From contig CAMWVQ010000008.1 of the NCBI GenBank assembly GCA_947177635.1, positions 1 through 59,697 of the forward strand: a stretch of DNA of 59,697 nt, in the 5' to 3' direction. Source of the stretch: an uncultured Porphyromonadaceae bacterium. GTDB taxonomy: Bacteria > Bacteroidota > Bacteroidia > Bacteroidales > Muribaculaceae. Under the pieces are notes generated by a model. That model ran no database searches and was not told where the DNA came from. It worked only from the letters and a program-made list of their open reading frames with translations. Of the stretch, positions 8,201 to 17,249 are shown one piece after another; position 1 is the first letter of the stretch; each line of letters starts with the position of its first letter. The position numbers and the translations under genes were made by a program.

Positions 8201-10699
8201 ATGGAAGAAATGTACAAGAAACTCCTGCTCTCATCTTTGGCGGCCATCACCGCCTGCGGCCTGTCGGCCAAACACCTCACGCCACAGGAAGCCCTGTCGC
8301 GCGCCGTCTCACAGCCCGTCAGCGGCATCCAGAAGGCCCCGGCCAATGCCGCCGCGATGGAAATCAAGCGGGTGCTGCTCAATCCCGAAAACGCGGCGAC
8401 GCTCTACGTGTTCGCCTCGGACGGCAACGCGCTGGTGGTTCCGGCCGACGACCGCGTGGCCCCGGTGCTGGGCTACATCGACGGATGCGCCGAAGGCGAG
8501 CTGCCCCCCCAGATGGAATGGTGGCTTTCGGAGTACTCCCGCCAGATTGACTACCTGATGTCGATGCCCGAAACCGGCACCGGCCTTTACATCACGCTCC
8601 CGGCCAAGGCGGCCGCCGACACAAAGGCCCCCATCGCCCCGATGGTCACCACCCGCTGGAACCAGGACTCCCCCTACAATTACGCCTGCCCCACCGTCAA
8701 CGGCTCAAAGTCGATGACCGGATGCGTGGCAACCGCCGCCGCCCAGGTGATGAAATACCACAACTACCCCGCCGAGGGAACCGGCACCATCACTTACAAG
8801 GACGGCACCACCACCCGCACCCTCTCTCTTGACGGCAAGCCCTTCGACTGGGCCAACATGCTCGACAGCTACACCGGGACATACAACTCGACCCAGCGCG
8901 ACGCCGTGGCCTACCTCATGCAGGCAGTCGGCTACGCTTCCGAGATGGCTTACAGCCCGCAGGCTTCCGGCGCGCAGTCTCCGGCCATGCTCGAAGGGGT
9001 CAAGAAATATTTCGGCTACAACGAGAAGGCCACCATGCTCGACCGCCAGAATTTCCCGCTGGCTGAATGGGAGAACCTCATATACGAGAACCTGAAGACC
9101 GTAGGCCCGGTCTACTATGCCGGGGCCGACAACCTCCAGGGCGGACACGCGTTCGTCTGCGACGGCTACTCCTCAGACGGCTTCTTCCATTTCAACTGGG
9201 GATGGGGCGGCCTCTACGACGGTTACTTCAAGCTCACCGCCCTCACCCCCGAGGGACAAGGCATCGGCGGAAACGCCGGTGGCTTCAACTTCGGCCAGGA
9301 GGCAGCGCTGAACTTCACCAAGCCCGGCGCGCCGACCATCGACCTCCCCGCAACCTCTCCCATCACTCTGACCGGCAACCTGACCGGCTCGGCCTACCGC
9401 ACCACAGGCATCACCTTCTCCTCCGACCAGGTGGGAAGCATGGGTGTGTTCGCATACAACTCCACAGGCGCGACCGTCTCAGTCGAATTCGGCATCAAGG
9501 CCGTCAACACCGCCACCGGAGAGGAAGTTGTCGAAGGTGAAGGAAGCGACATCACCCTCGGGATGTATGAGGGGTACAGTTCATTCACACTCTTCATCCC
9601 TTCGGGTCTCTCTTCGGGCAACTACCGCATGTATCCCGTGGCCCGCGACTATCCCAACGGCGAATGGCTGGAATTAAGCCACGACATCGCCTGCATGAAC
9701 TTCGTGAACGCGACAATCTCCAACGGCAACCTCAAATCGGTGACCAACGTAGCGGGAGGCGAAATCGAAGGCTATGACCTGACAGCCCTGACCTCCATCT
9801 ATATGGGTTCTCCGTTTAAGATTTCCTACACCCTCGAGAACAACAGCGCGACCGAAATCTACGACGGCATCGCCCCGGTGATATTCACCATTTCCAACGG
9901 CAACGCCATAGTGAAAGGGATGGGCGACGCCTACGCCGCCGACATACTCCCGGGCGAGAGCCGCGAGGTCGAGAGTGTCGCAACATTGTACGCCACCCAA
10001 GGCTCATCCTCTTTCACCGGCTCGGCTTACCTCGGCATCGTGGCCAACAGCACCGGCGCAATCCTCGACTATATCCCTGTGACAGTCAAAGCCCCCGCAT
10101 CACTCTCCGCGTCAGCCACAACATTCACCATGGCCGGCGACCAAGGCAATGCCGACGCCAACAACCTTGAGTTCAACTGCGGACTAAAGGTGAAAAGCGG
10201 CTACTGGGCATCACCCCTGACCGTCTATATCTGCACCTCAGCCGGCAAGGTGATCCAGACAATCAGCTCTTCGGAGACATATTTCCTTGACGCCAACCAG
10301 ACAGCAACAGCCACTGTCAGCGGCAGCATACCCGACGCTAAAGCCGGCGACTATTACAATGCCCACTTCGGATATGTGTCGGGCAATTACATCCAGACCC
10401 TCGCGTTACTCGACTTCAAAATCGGCACCGGCTTCTCAGGCATCGGGGAGACCATCGCCGACACTGAGGAAAACACCATCGTCATCGCCGACCGCGCCAA
10501 CGGAATCCTGTCAGTAATCGCCCCCCGCGAAATAGCAGGTGTGGAGGCTTACTCTCTTGACGGTCGCCGCCTCGCGCTCGACCTCTCTGTCGACGGCTCA
10601 CGCGCCGGCGCGCCGCTCGCCGACGTCCCCGCGGGTGTAATCCTGATAAAGGTGACCCTCGCCGACGGTTCAACCACCACCGCCAAGGTTGTCAGGTAA
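8201..10699 (+). CDS. C10-family (streptopain-like) cysteine peptidase with T9SS-like C-terminal domain
   Basis: A secreted 832-residue peptidase. A signal peptide (about 1-23) is followed by a Spi-type propeptide region (to about 130). The catalytic domain has Cys175 in TGCVATAAAQVMKYH and His316 in GGHAFVCDGY, with the GWGGLYDGYF segment typical of C10 enzymes. Beta-rich modules follow. The last 75 or so residues (GVEAYSLDGRRL ... GVILIKVTLADGSTTTAKVV) resemble a type IX secretion sorting domain. The start at 8201 was chosen because the promoter ends at 8165; ATG at 8210 is an alternative. A role in degrading extracellular protein is inferred from the family. Confidence 0.88.
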   Translation: MEEMYKKLLLSSLAAITACGLSAKHLTPQEALSRAVSQPVSGIQKAPANAAAMEIKRVLLNPENAATLYVFASDGNALVVPADDRVAPVLGYIDGCAEGELPPQMEWWLSEYSRQIDYLMSMPETGTGLYITLPAKAAADTKAPIAPMVTTRWNQDSPYNYACPTVNGSKSMTGCVATAAAQVMKYHNYPAEGTGTITYKDGTTTRTLSLDGKPFDWANMLDSYTGTYNSTQRDAVAYLMQAVGYASEMAYSPQASGAQSPAMLEGVKKYFGYNEKATMLDRQNFPLAEWENLIYENLKTVGPVYYAGADNLQGGHAFVCDGYSSDGFFHFNWGWGGLYDGYFKLTALTPEGQGIGGNAGGFNFGQEAALNFTKPGAPTIDLPATSPITLTGNLTGSAYRTTGITFSSDQVGSMGVFAYNSTGATVSVEFGIKAVNTATGEEVVEGEGSDITLGMYEGYSSFTLFIPSGLSSGNYRMYPVARDYPNGEWLELSHDIACMNFVNATISNGNLKSVTNVAGGEIEGYDLTALTSIYMGSPFKISYTLENNSATEIYDGIAPVIFTISNGNAIVKGMGDAYAADILPGESREVESVATLYATQGSSSFTGSAYLGIVANSTGAILDYIPVTVKAPASLSASATTFTMAGDQGNADANNLEFNCGLKVKSGYWASPLTVYICTSAGKVIQTISSSETYFLDANQTATATVSGSIPDAKAGDYYNAHFGYVSGNYIQTLALLDFKIGTGFSGIGETIADTEENTIVIADRANGILSVIAPREIAGVEAYSLDGRRLALDLSVDGSRAGAPLADVPAGVILIKVTLADGSTTTAKVVR

Positions 10700-10744
10700 C
10701 AACCCGGCGGACGCCACGAAGGCTCCGCGCATACACTAACGGAA

Positions 10745-11281
10745 ATGAAGATGTTAACCAGATACACAATGATGGCCGCGGCGGCGCTCGCGCTGACCGC
10801 CGGATGCTCCTCACGCCGGGCTGCCGCCCAGGAGGAGCCGGTTCCGGAGGGCCAGCTCAAAATCGACGTCACCGATATGAAACCCACCATCCCGGGCAAA
10901 CCAGCAGGAATTATGCCGAAAGCCATCCTTTACAAGACATCAGGAGATTTCCGCGACAATGTGCCTGTCCAGGTCAACGCCGACGGCTCACTGCTGAGCT
11001 ATCCGGCCCCGTCTGACATCCCCGAGAACGCCCGGCCCATCCTGCTCAAAAGCGGCTGGCTGCTGAGTCCGGTGGGTGTCGGCAAGCAGACCACCTTCAC
11101 CACCTACACCTATGACGAGTACCGCCGCCTGGAGGAGGCTCCCTCCCCCGAGGAAATCCTCAAGGCGGTGATTCCCGGCTCGCGGGTGACGATCACCATC
11201 CAGGTGCCGATGACACAGAGCGAGGCCCTGGCCGATCCCGACGCGGTAGACCGCTACCTCTCCCCGACCCCGCGACAGTAA
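10745..11281 (+). CDS. Hypothetical lipoprotein
   Basis: A 178-residue protein with a lipoprotein signal ending LTAGC (lipid cysteine 21) and SSRRAAAQ after it. That sequence is not acidic, so a periplasmic-facing position is more likely than surface display. The mature part is proline-rich and mixed alpha/beta, with KSGWLLSPVGVGKQT and TYDEYRRLEEAPSPEEI. I do not recognise the family. It follows the peptidase gene by 45 bases and may share its transcript, which would end at the hairpin just downstream. Confidence 0.7.
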   Translation: MKMLTRYTMMAAAALALTAGCSSRRAAAQEEPVPEGQLKIDVTDMKPTIPGKPAGIMPKAILYKTSGDFRDNVPVQVNADGSLLSYPAPSDIPENARPILLKSGWLLSPVGVGKQTTFTTYTYDEYRRLEEAPSPEEILKAVIPGSRVTITIQVPMTQSEALADPDAVDRYLSPTPRQ

Positions 11282-11296
11282 ACCTATAAACCACGA

Positions 11297-11349
11297 GGGT
11301 GTGTCAAAACCGACCGCATATGCCGAGGCTTTTGACACACCCCCCATTT
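11297..11349 (+). terminator. Intrinsic terminator
   Basis: A 13-base perfect inverted repeat pairs 11297-11309 with 11330-11342 and is followed by CCCATTTTT. It closes the peptidase-lipoprotein unit just upstream of rnz. Confidence 0.75.
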
Positions 11350-11376
11350 TTGAACAATCCAGACACCCTTACCCGA

Positions 11377-12300
11377 ATGGCAGGAAAAAGCAATCTGACA
11401 TTGAACATACTGGGATGCGGCTCCGCCACACCCTCCCGACGCCATCTGCCCGCATGTCAGGTTGTGGAGCATAACCGCGAGCTGCTGATGATCGACTGCG
11501 GGGAGGGGGCGCAACGCAGCATGATGATGCAGGGGTTGAATTTCACCCGCCTGCGCCATATTTTCATATCCCATCTCCACGGCGACCACTGCCTGGGGCT
11601 TCCCGGACTGCTCTCCACCCTCTCCCTCCACCAGATGGGTGGCACGCTGACAGTCCACACCTTCGCCGAAGGGGCGGAGATTTTCAGCCGCATGGTCGAC
11701 TTCTTCTGCCGCGAGCGCTCTTTCGACCTGCAGTTCAACATACTCGACCCGACCGCGCGCCAGATAGCCCTTGAGACCAAAAGCCTCACAGTCGAGGCCT
11801 TCCCCCTCCACCACCGCGTCCCCACCGTCGGCTTCCTCCTGCGCGAGAAACCCAAGCCGCGCCACATCATCGCCGACGCGGTGAAGTTTTTCGAAGTGCC
11901 GGTGGCCCGGATGAAGGATATAAAGGATGGGGCCGATTTCGTCACCCCCGACGGGAGGGTGATAGCAAACTCCAGGCTCACACGCGACGCCGACCCCTCG
12001 GCGAGCTACGCCTACTGCTCCGACACCCTCTTCGACCGTTCGCTCGCCGAAGTGGTCAGAGGTGTCGACCTGCTCTACCACGAGGCCACATATGCCGACG
12101 ACGCCACCGTCAAGGCCCGCGAACGTTTCCACTCCACAGCGTCGCAGGCCGCACGCGTCGCCCGCGCTGCGGGTGTCGGCAGGTTGATTCTGGGCCATTA
12201 CTCCAAAGCCTACAAGAATGAGAGCCAGCACCTCGAAGAGGCCAAGGCGATTTTCCCCGACACCATCCTTGCCAACGAGGGGATGAAGCTCGACATCTGA
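11377..12300 (+). CDS. rnz: Ribonuclease Z
   Basis: A 307-residue metallo-beta-lactamase-fold endonuclease that trims the 3' trailers of tRNA precursors. The zinc motif HLHGDH is at residues 66-71, after the N-terminal GCGSATPSRRHLPACQ and MIDCGEGAQ signatures. A conserved HYSKAYK motif lies near the C terminus. The start at 11377 (MAGKSN) gives the usual length; a longer frame from 11299 would begin inside the upstream terminator and lacks family similarity. The tRNA gene in this window does not encode CCA, so such processing is needed here. Confidence 0.93.
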   Translation: MAGKSNLTLNILGCGSATPSRRHLPACQVVEHNRELLMIDCGEGAQRSMMMQGLNFTRLRHIFISHLHGDHCLGLPGLLSTLSLHQMGGTLTVHTFAEGAEIFSRMVDFFCRERSFDLQFNILDPTARQIALETKSLTVEAFPLHHRVPTVGFLLREKPKPRHIIADAVKFFEVPVARMKDIKDGADFVTPDGRVIANSRLTRDADPSASYAYCSDTLFDRSLAEVVRGVDLLYHEATYADDATVKARERFHSTASQAARVARAAGVGRLILGHYSKAYKNESQHLEEAKAIFPDTILANEGMKLDI

Positions 12301-12340
12301 CAGGAAAAATCTGGCAGGAAACACCCGCAAAACACTTCCG

Positions 12341-12814
12341 ATGAGACTACACGCACGAATCACCACTGCGCTGGCCTTGCTGTCCGGCGCCGCCCTGGGC
12401 CTCGGGGCCGAGGCTCCAGGGGAGGATTTCAGCTTCACCACACGCGACGGACGCCAGACCACGTTATATACGGAGGTGGCACACATGCAACCCGACACGC
12501 AGGTGTGGCTGCTGCTTTTCGACCCCGACTGCGACGATTGCCGCGAGCTGGAACGGAAGCTGCAGGAAGACCCGGCGGTGAACGCCGGACTGGCCGACAA
12601 AACCACTGCCGTAATCGCCGTGTATCCCTCAGACGGGGTTCCCGAGCCTGACGACCCCAACCTCGCCTCATACCTGAGGGCCTGCGGCGAGCTTCCCGCC
12701 GGGTGGACAGTGGGCATCGACAACGGCTCGATTTTCGAGACCGACGCCTGCCGGTGGGAGACCCTGCCGCTGCTGCTCAAGTTCCGCGCCGGCGAGACCG
12801 CCACGCCGGAATGA
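12341..12814 (+). CDS. Thioredoxin-like secreted protein
   Basis: A 157-residue protein with a hydrophobic N-terminal signal (about 1-23). Its thioredoxin-type core has VWLLLFDPDCDDCREL, with CxxC cysteines at 64 and 67. A second short segment, WETLPLLLKF, may carry the cis-proline part of the fold (TLP). It could act in periplasmic disulfide exchange or simply share the fold; the partner is unknown. It lies 40 bases after rnz and 48 before lpxB, so the three are probably cotranscribed. Confidence 0.65.
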   Translation: MRLHARITTALALLSGAALGLGAEAPGEDFSFTTRDGRQTTLYTEVAHMQPDTQVWLLLFDPDCDDCRELERKLQEDPAVNAGLADKTTAVIAVYPSDGVPEPDDPNLASYLRACGELPAGWTVGIDNGSIFETDACRWETLPLLLKFRAGETATPE

Positions 12815-12862
12815 AGCCGCCGGGCCGATTCTCCCCATCCATCACGAAATCTTTGACCCAAC

Positions 12863-14038
12863 ATGAGCGACCGAAAGCTTAAATTCTTCATATCGGCCGG
12901 AGAGGCCTCAGGCGACCTCCACGGCTCAGACCTCGTGGCCGAACTGTCGCGCCAGGCCCCCGGAGCCGAAATCGAGTTCCTCGGCGGAGACCTGATGGCA
13001 TCCCAGGCGGGCCACGCGCCGCTTGTCCATTACAGCGAGATGGCCTACATGGGGTTCGCCGAAGTGCTGCGCCACCTCCCCTCCATCGCCCGCATACTCC
13101 GGCAGGCGAAAGAGGCCATCACCGCCATGCGCCCCGACGCGCTGGTGCTGATCGACTACCCCTCGTTCAACCTCAAGCTCGCCCGCCACGCCAAGGAGAT
13201 GGGCATCCCGGTATTCTTCTACATCTCCCCCAAGGTATGGGCCTGGAAGGAGTGGAGGGTCAAGGAGATGCGCCGCTATTGCGACAAAATCCTCTCCATC
13301 CTACCCTTCGAGGTGGACTACTTCAAAGGGAAAGGACTGGATGTGGAGTATGTCGGCAACCCGTCGGTGGCCGAGGTCGAGCGGAAAAAAGCCTCGATGC
13401 CCACCCGCGCTGAGTTCAACCTCCTCCACGGCCTCGACCCCAACAGGCCGCTGCTCGCGCTCGTCCCGGGCAGCCGACGCGGCGAAATCAAAGGGAACCT
13501 CCCGATAATGGTGGAGGCGGCCCTCCGCTTCCCCTCACTCCAGCCGGTGGTGGCCGCGGCTCCCTCCATCCCGAGGGAGTTCTACCGCTCGCTGCAGATT
13601 CCCAGGCTGGAACACATCCCGGTTATCGCCGACTCCACCTTCCCGCTGATGGCGCATTCCACCGCCGCCTTCGTCACCTCCGGCACCGCCACCCTGGAGT
13701 GTGCCCTCCTCGGCACCCCCCAGGTGGTCTGCTACCGCTCCTCCGGCTCGCGGCTGTTCTACAACCTGATGAGCCACGTGCTCAAATGCCCCCATGTGAC
13801 CCTCCCCAACCTCATCGCCAACGGGCTGAACGGGGAGAGGTATGCCAACGAGGTTGTCCCTGAGCTGCTGATGCACCACTGCAACCCCGACGAGCTGAGC
13901 GCCGGACTGCGCCGCATACTCCCCGGCGCCGAGGGACGCGACCTGATGCTCGCCGGCTACGGCCGCATGATGGGGAAACTCACCCCGGCCGACGCCCCCG
14001 CGAAAGCCGCGTCGGTGATACTGGGCCATATCCGCTGA
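12863..14038 (+). CDS. lpxB: Lipid-A-disaccharide synthase
   Basis: A 391-residue glycosyltransferase of the GT19 family. It joins UDP-2,3-diacylglucosamine to lipid X to make the lipid A disaccharide at the inner membrane. The N-terminal signature ISAGEASGDLHGSDLV is present, as are the YISPKVWAWKEWRV segment and the C-terminal TSGTATLECALLGTPQVVCYR motif. The length is normal. It confirms that the organism makes lipopolysaccharide. Confidence 0.95.
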   Translation: MSDRKLKFFISAGEASGDLHGSDLVAELSRQAPGAEIEFLGGDLMASQAGHAPLVHYSEMAYMGFAEVLRHLPSIARILRQAKEAITAMRPDALVLIDYPSFNLKLARHAKEMGIPVFFYISPKVWAWKEWRVKEMRRYCDKILSILPFEVDYFKGKGLDVEYVGNPSVAEVERKKASMPTRAEFNLLHGLDPNRPLLALVPGSRRGEIKGNLPIMVEAALRFPSLQPVVAAAPSIPREFYRSLQIPRLEHIPVIADSTFPLMAHSTAAFVTSGTATLECALLGTPQVVCYRSSGSRLFYNLMSHVLKCPHVTLPNLIANGLNGERYANEVVPELLMHHCNPDELSAGLRRILPGAEGRDLMLAGYGRMMGKLTPADAPAKAASVILGHIR

Positions 14039-14142
14039 GAGGCGACATCCCCCGCGCCCCGCAGAACCGGTCATTTTTCTACATTTTCAGCCCACAAATC
14101 GGATTTCGATGGCAAAATGCCAGAAATCCCGGATTTTTTTGC

Positions 14143-14150
14143 TAATTTTG
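14143..14150 (+). promoter_or_regulatory. Promoter -7 box for the Lrp-type regulator
   Basis: TAATTTTG followed by CA matches TAnnTTTG. No clear -33 box is seen. It lies 49 bases before the ATG at 14199 and argues against the in-frame ATG at 14109. Confidence 0.6.
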
Positions 14151-14198
14151 CAGAGAATACACCAAATACTACCCATTCCACGACATACCGTAATAGAT

Positions 14199-14669
14199 AT
14201 GGATAAGATTTCATCTATCGACAACCTCGACCGACAGATTCTGTCGATCGTAATGCATAACGCCCGCATACCCTCAAAAGACATCGCCCTCGAATGCGGT
14301 GTCTCCCGCGCGGCGATACACCAGCGAATCCAGCGCATGATCGAGCTCGGCATCATCACCGGCTCGGGCTACACCGTCAACCCCAAGCTGCTTGGTTACT
14401 CCACCTGCACCTACATCGGCGTCAACCTCGAACGCGGCGCCATGTACAAGGATGTCGTTCCCGAGCTCGAGAAAATCCCCGAGGTCATCGAATGCCATTT
14501 CACCACCGGCCCCTACACCATGCTGATAAAGCTCTTCGTGCGTGACAACGAACATCTCATGGAGCTTCTCAACAAGAAAATCCAGATGATTCGCGGGGTG
14601 ACAGGCACCGAGACCCTCATCTCGCTCGACAATTCAATCTACCGAACAATCCCGCTGGAACACGCCTGA
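14199..14669 (+). CDS. Lrp/AsnC family transcriptional regulator
   Basis: A 156-residue regulator of the leucine-responsive family. The N-terminal helix-turn-helix (LDRQILSIVMHNARIPSKD, then CGVSRAAIHQRIQRM) spans about 8-50, and a RAM/ACT-like effector domain follows. The length equals that of typical Lrp proteins when the ATG at 14199 is used. Its target genes and effector amino acid cannot be read from the sequence. It is preceded by its own promoter and followed by sugar-modifying genes 37 bases on. Confidence 0.9.
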   Translation: MDKISSIDNLDRQILSIVMHNARIPSKDIALECGVSRAAIHQRIQRMIELGIITGSGYTVNPKLLGYSTCTYIGVNLERGAMYKDVVPELEKIPEVIECHFTTGPYTMLIKLFVRDNEHLMELLNKKIQMIRGVTGTETLISLDNSIYRTIPLEHA

Positions 14670-14706
14670 CGTCTCCCACCGGCCACATCCACCCACCAGT
14701 CAACCT

Positions 14707-15849
14707 ATGATCATCGGCTTCGACGGGAAACGCGCCATAGAGAACAACACCGGCCTGGGCAACTATTCTCGCCTGCTTGTGGAGGTTCTCTCCGCGAAAT
14801 ATCCTGACAACAAATATCTCCTCTACGCCCCCTCGCTGAAAGAGAATCCCCGGCTGAAGAGGCTGCTGGAGCAGCGCAATGTCGACATCGTAACCCCCGA
14901 CACTGCCTTCGGCCGCACGCTCAGGAGCGTGTGGCGCTCAAGCGGCGTCACCCCCTGCCTGCGCCGCGACAAGGTTGACCTTTACCACGGACTCTCGGGT
15001 GAGCTGCCCGTGAACATCGGCGGCTTCGACGGCCCTACCGTGCTGACGATCCACGATGTCATCTTCAGGCGGTTCCCCGAATGCTACAAGCTCATAGACC
15101 GCAAAATCTACGACTACAAGTTCGGCCGGTCGGCCTTGGAGGCGACAAGAATCATAGCCATTTCCGAGCGCACGAAGAAAGACATCATCGAGTACTACGA
15201 CATTCCCGAGGACAAGATAGATGTCGTCTACCAGGGATGCCATCCCCAGTTCCACGGGGTGCCGTCGGCGGAGGAAATCGAGCGCGTGAAGAAAAAATAC
15301 GGGCTTGACAACCCCTACATAATATCGGTGGGGACGATTGAAACCCGCAAGAACCAGGCCATGGCGGTCAGGGGGATACGCGGACTGCCCGACGAGATAG
15401 ACCTCGTGCTGGTAGGGCGGCGCACACCTTACGCCAAAACCCTCGACGGTTATATCTCGACATACTCGATAGAGTCGAGGGTGAAGTTCATCGAGAACGC
15501 CGACTTCGCAGACCTCCCGGCACTCTACGCCGGGGCATTCTGCTCATCCTACACCTCCCGTTACGAGGGATTCGGCATACCGGTGATCGAGAGCCTCAGC
15601 GTCGGCACCCCCGTGGTCGTCGCCACCGGCTCATGCCTGGAGGAGGCCGCGGGGCCGTCGGCCCCGGCGGTCGACCCCGACGACGTGGAGGAATGGCTCA
15701 ACACAGTGAAGGAGATGGTAAACTACCCCTCGGTCAGGGCAAAAATAGCCCGCGAGGGGATGGAATTCGTCAAGCGGTTCAACGACGACGACATGGCATC
15801 CCGGACCATGGCCGCATACACCCGGGCGATTGAAGAATACAACCGGTAA
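14707..15849 (+). CDS. Glycosyltransferase family 4 protein
   Basis: A 380-residue GT-B retaining glycosyltransferase. The N-terminal GLGNYSRLLVEVL motif and the C-terminal donor site YEGFGIPVIESLSVGTPVV, with its glutamates, are typical of GT4. SVGTIETRKNQ marks the start of the second domain. The donor and acceptor sugars are unknown. Its stop codon directly abuts the ATG of the next gene, an epimerase/dehydratase, so the two probably act in one surface-glycan pathway (inference). Confidence 0.9.
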   Translation: MIIGFDGKRAIENNTGLGNYSRLLVEVLSAKYPDNKYLLYAPSLKENPRLKRLLEQRNVDIVTPDTAFGRTLRSVWRSSGVTPCLRRDKVDLYHGLSGELPVNIGGFDGPTVLTIHDVIFRRFPECYKLIDRKIYDYKFGRSALEATRIIAISERTKKDIIEYYDIPEDKIDVVYQGCHPQFHGVPSAEEIERVKKKYGLDNPYIISVGTIETRKNQAMAVRGIRGLPDEIDLVLVGRRTPYAKTLDGYISTYSIESRVKFIENADFADLPALYAGAFCSSYTSRYEGFGIPVIESLSVGTPVVVATGSCLEEAAGPSAPAVDPDDVEEWLNTVKEMVNYPSVRAKIAREGMEFVKRFNDDDMASRTMAAYTRAIEEYNR

Positions 15850-16899
15850 ATGACAATGACAGACAACATACCCGCAGACAACGGCAAACCGGCCACCACA
15901 CTGGCCGGCAAACGGCTGCTCGTGGTCGGCGCGGGGGGATTCATCGGCGGATTCATCTGCCGCGAGGGGATAGCCCGCGGAATGCATGTCACCGCCGCCG
16001 TTAGGGAATCGACCTCGCGGCGCTACCTCACCGACCCCTCGCTGGAGTTTCTGCAGCTCGACTATGACGACCCCGCCAGTATGGAGGAGGCCATCGCCGC
16101 CGCGTCCCCCTGGGACTACATAATCTACAACCTCGGGGCCACGAAAGCCGCCACTTTCCCTGAGTTCAACCTCGTCAACTACGAATACCTGCGCCGCTTC
16201 GTGGAGACCCTGAAGAAGACCGGCAAGGTGCCATCCAGGCTTCTGTTCATGAGCTCGCTGTCGGCCCTCGGCCCGGGTGACGAGAAGAATTACACCCCTC
16301 TCGACGAGAACACCATCCCCAACCCCAACACCCGCTACGGGCTGTCGAAAGTAAAGGCCGAGCAGTATCTCGAATACCAGAGCGGCATACCCTACATCAT
16401 CTTCCGCCCGACAGGGGTCTACGGCCCCCATGAGAAGGATTACCTGATGATGGTCAAGTCAATCGACTCCCATTTCGATTTCGGCGTAGGCTTCAAGCCC
16501 CAGATGCTGACATTCATATATGTCGACGACCTGGTCGGAGCTATGTTCGACGCCCTCGCCGCCGGGGTGACGGGGAAGAAATACATCATTTCGGAGGAAC
16601 GCTCCTACACCCAGAAGGAGTTCCGCAAGATAGTGGCCCAGGAGCTGGGCACGAAATGGGTGATTCCCATCCGCCTCCCCATCTGGCTGACCTGGGTGGC
16701 GTCATACGTGGCTGAAAAGATCGGCCATTTCCGCGCCAAGCCCTCCACGCTCAACCGCGACAAGTTCAAGATAATGAGGCAGCGCAACTGGAACGCCGAC
16801 ATCTCGGCCGCCCGGCGCGACTTCGGCTTCAAGACACGATACTCCCTGCGCGACGGCATCCGCGAGACTGTCCGCGCCTACCGTGGCGGTTCTAACTAA
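15850..16899 (+). CDS. NAD-dependent epimerase/dehydratase (extended SDR)
   Basis: A 349-residue extended short-chain dehydrogenase/reductase. The nucleotide-binding motif GAGGFIGGFI is near residue 26. The catalytic YGLSK sequence supplies the Tyr-xxx-Lys pair, and SSLSALGPG the upstream serine. Such enzymes act on nucleotide sugars or sterol-like substrates, and the exact reaction is not readable here. It is translated straight after the GT4 gene with no gap. Confidence 0.88.
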   Translation: MTMTDNIPADNGKPATTLAGKRLLVVGAGGFIGGFICREGIARGMHVTAAVRESTSRRYLTDPSLEFLQLDYDDPASMEEAIAAASPWDYIIYNLGATKAATFPEFNLVNYEYLRRFVETLKKTGKVPSRLLFMSSLSALGPGDEKNYTPLDENTIPNPNTRYGLSKVKAEQYLEYQSGIPYIIFRPTGVYGPHEKDYLMMVKSIDSHFDFGVGFKPQMLTFIYVDDLVGAMFDALAAGVTGKKYIISEERSYTQKEFRKIVAQELGTKWVIPIRLPIWLTWVASYVAEKIGHFRAKPSTLNRDKFKIMRQRNWNADISAARRDFGFKTRYSLRDGIRETVRAYRGGSN

Positions 16900-16911
16900 A
16901 CCTTAAAAAGG

Positions 16912-17214
16912 ATGGAAAAAACCGACAACAACGCCCGACACGTCCCCTGGTGGATGCTGGCCATCATCATCGTCTGCGCCCTCCCCGGAGCGTCGTTCCC
17001 CTTCCTGGGCGGACTGCTGACCTCAGGCAACACCACAGTCGAGGGGCTGACATGGTTCTACCCCATCTACACCGTGGCGTCGGCGCTGCTCGCCTGGCAA
17101 TGCTACGGACGCCGCACCCTCCTCTGCTGGATTATCCTCATACTGCTGCTTATCAGCCACCTCTGCTTCTTCTACCTGGCCTCCACCATCGACGGCCTCG
17201 CCAACTATCGCTGA
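16912..17214 (+). CDS. Small membrane protein, unknown function
   Basis: A 100-residue protein with about three hydrophobic segments (roughly 13-35, 47-63 and 70-91). It begins 12 bases after the epimerase stop and is probably part of that operon. The sequence WWMLAIIIVCALPGASFPFLGG near the start and a Cys/Leu-rich last helix are its only notable features. I do not recognise a family. Confidence 0.7.
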   Translation: MEKTDNNARHVPWWMLAIIIVCALPGASFPFLGGLLTSGNTTVEGLTWFYPIYTVASALLAWQCYGRRTLLCWIILILLLISHLCFFYLASTIDGLANYR

Positions 17215-17249
17215 CCTGCTGACGTTATAACAACATCCACATAACCGAC

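Noticed and set aside
11284-12891. A 535-codon open frame on the minus strand
   Set aside because: It lies antisense to rnz and the thioredoxin-like gene, which have clear motifs. Its product is low in recognisable features, and long shadow frames are common in G+C-rich DNA.
15631-16431. A 266-codon minus-strand frame
   Set aside because: It is antisense to the GT4 and epimerase genes and has no recognisable motif.
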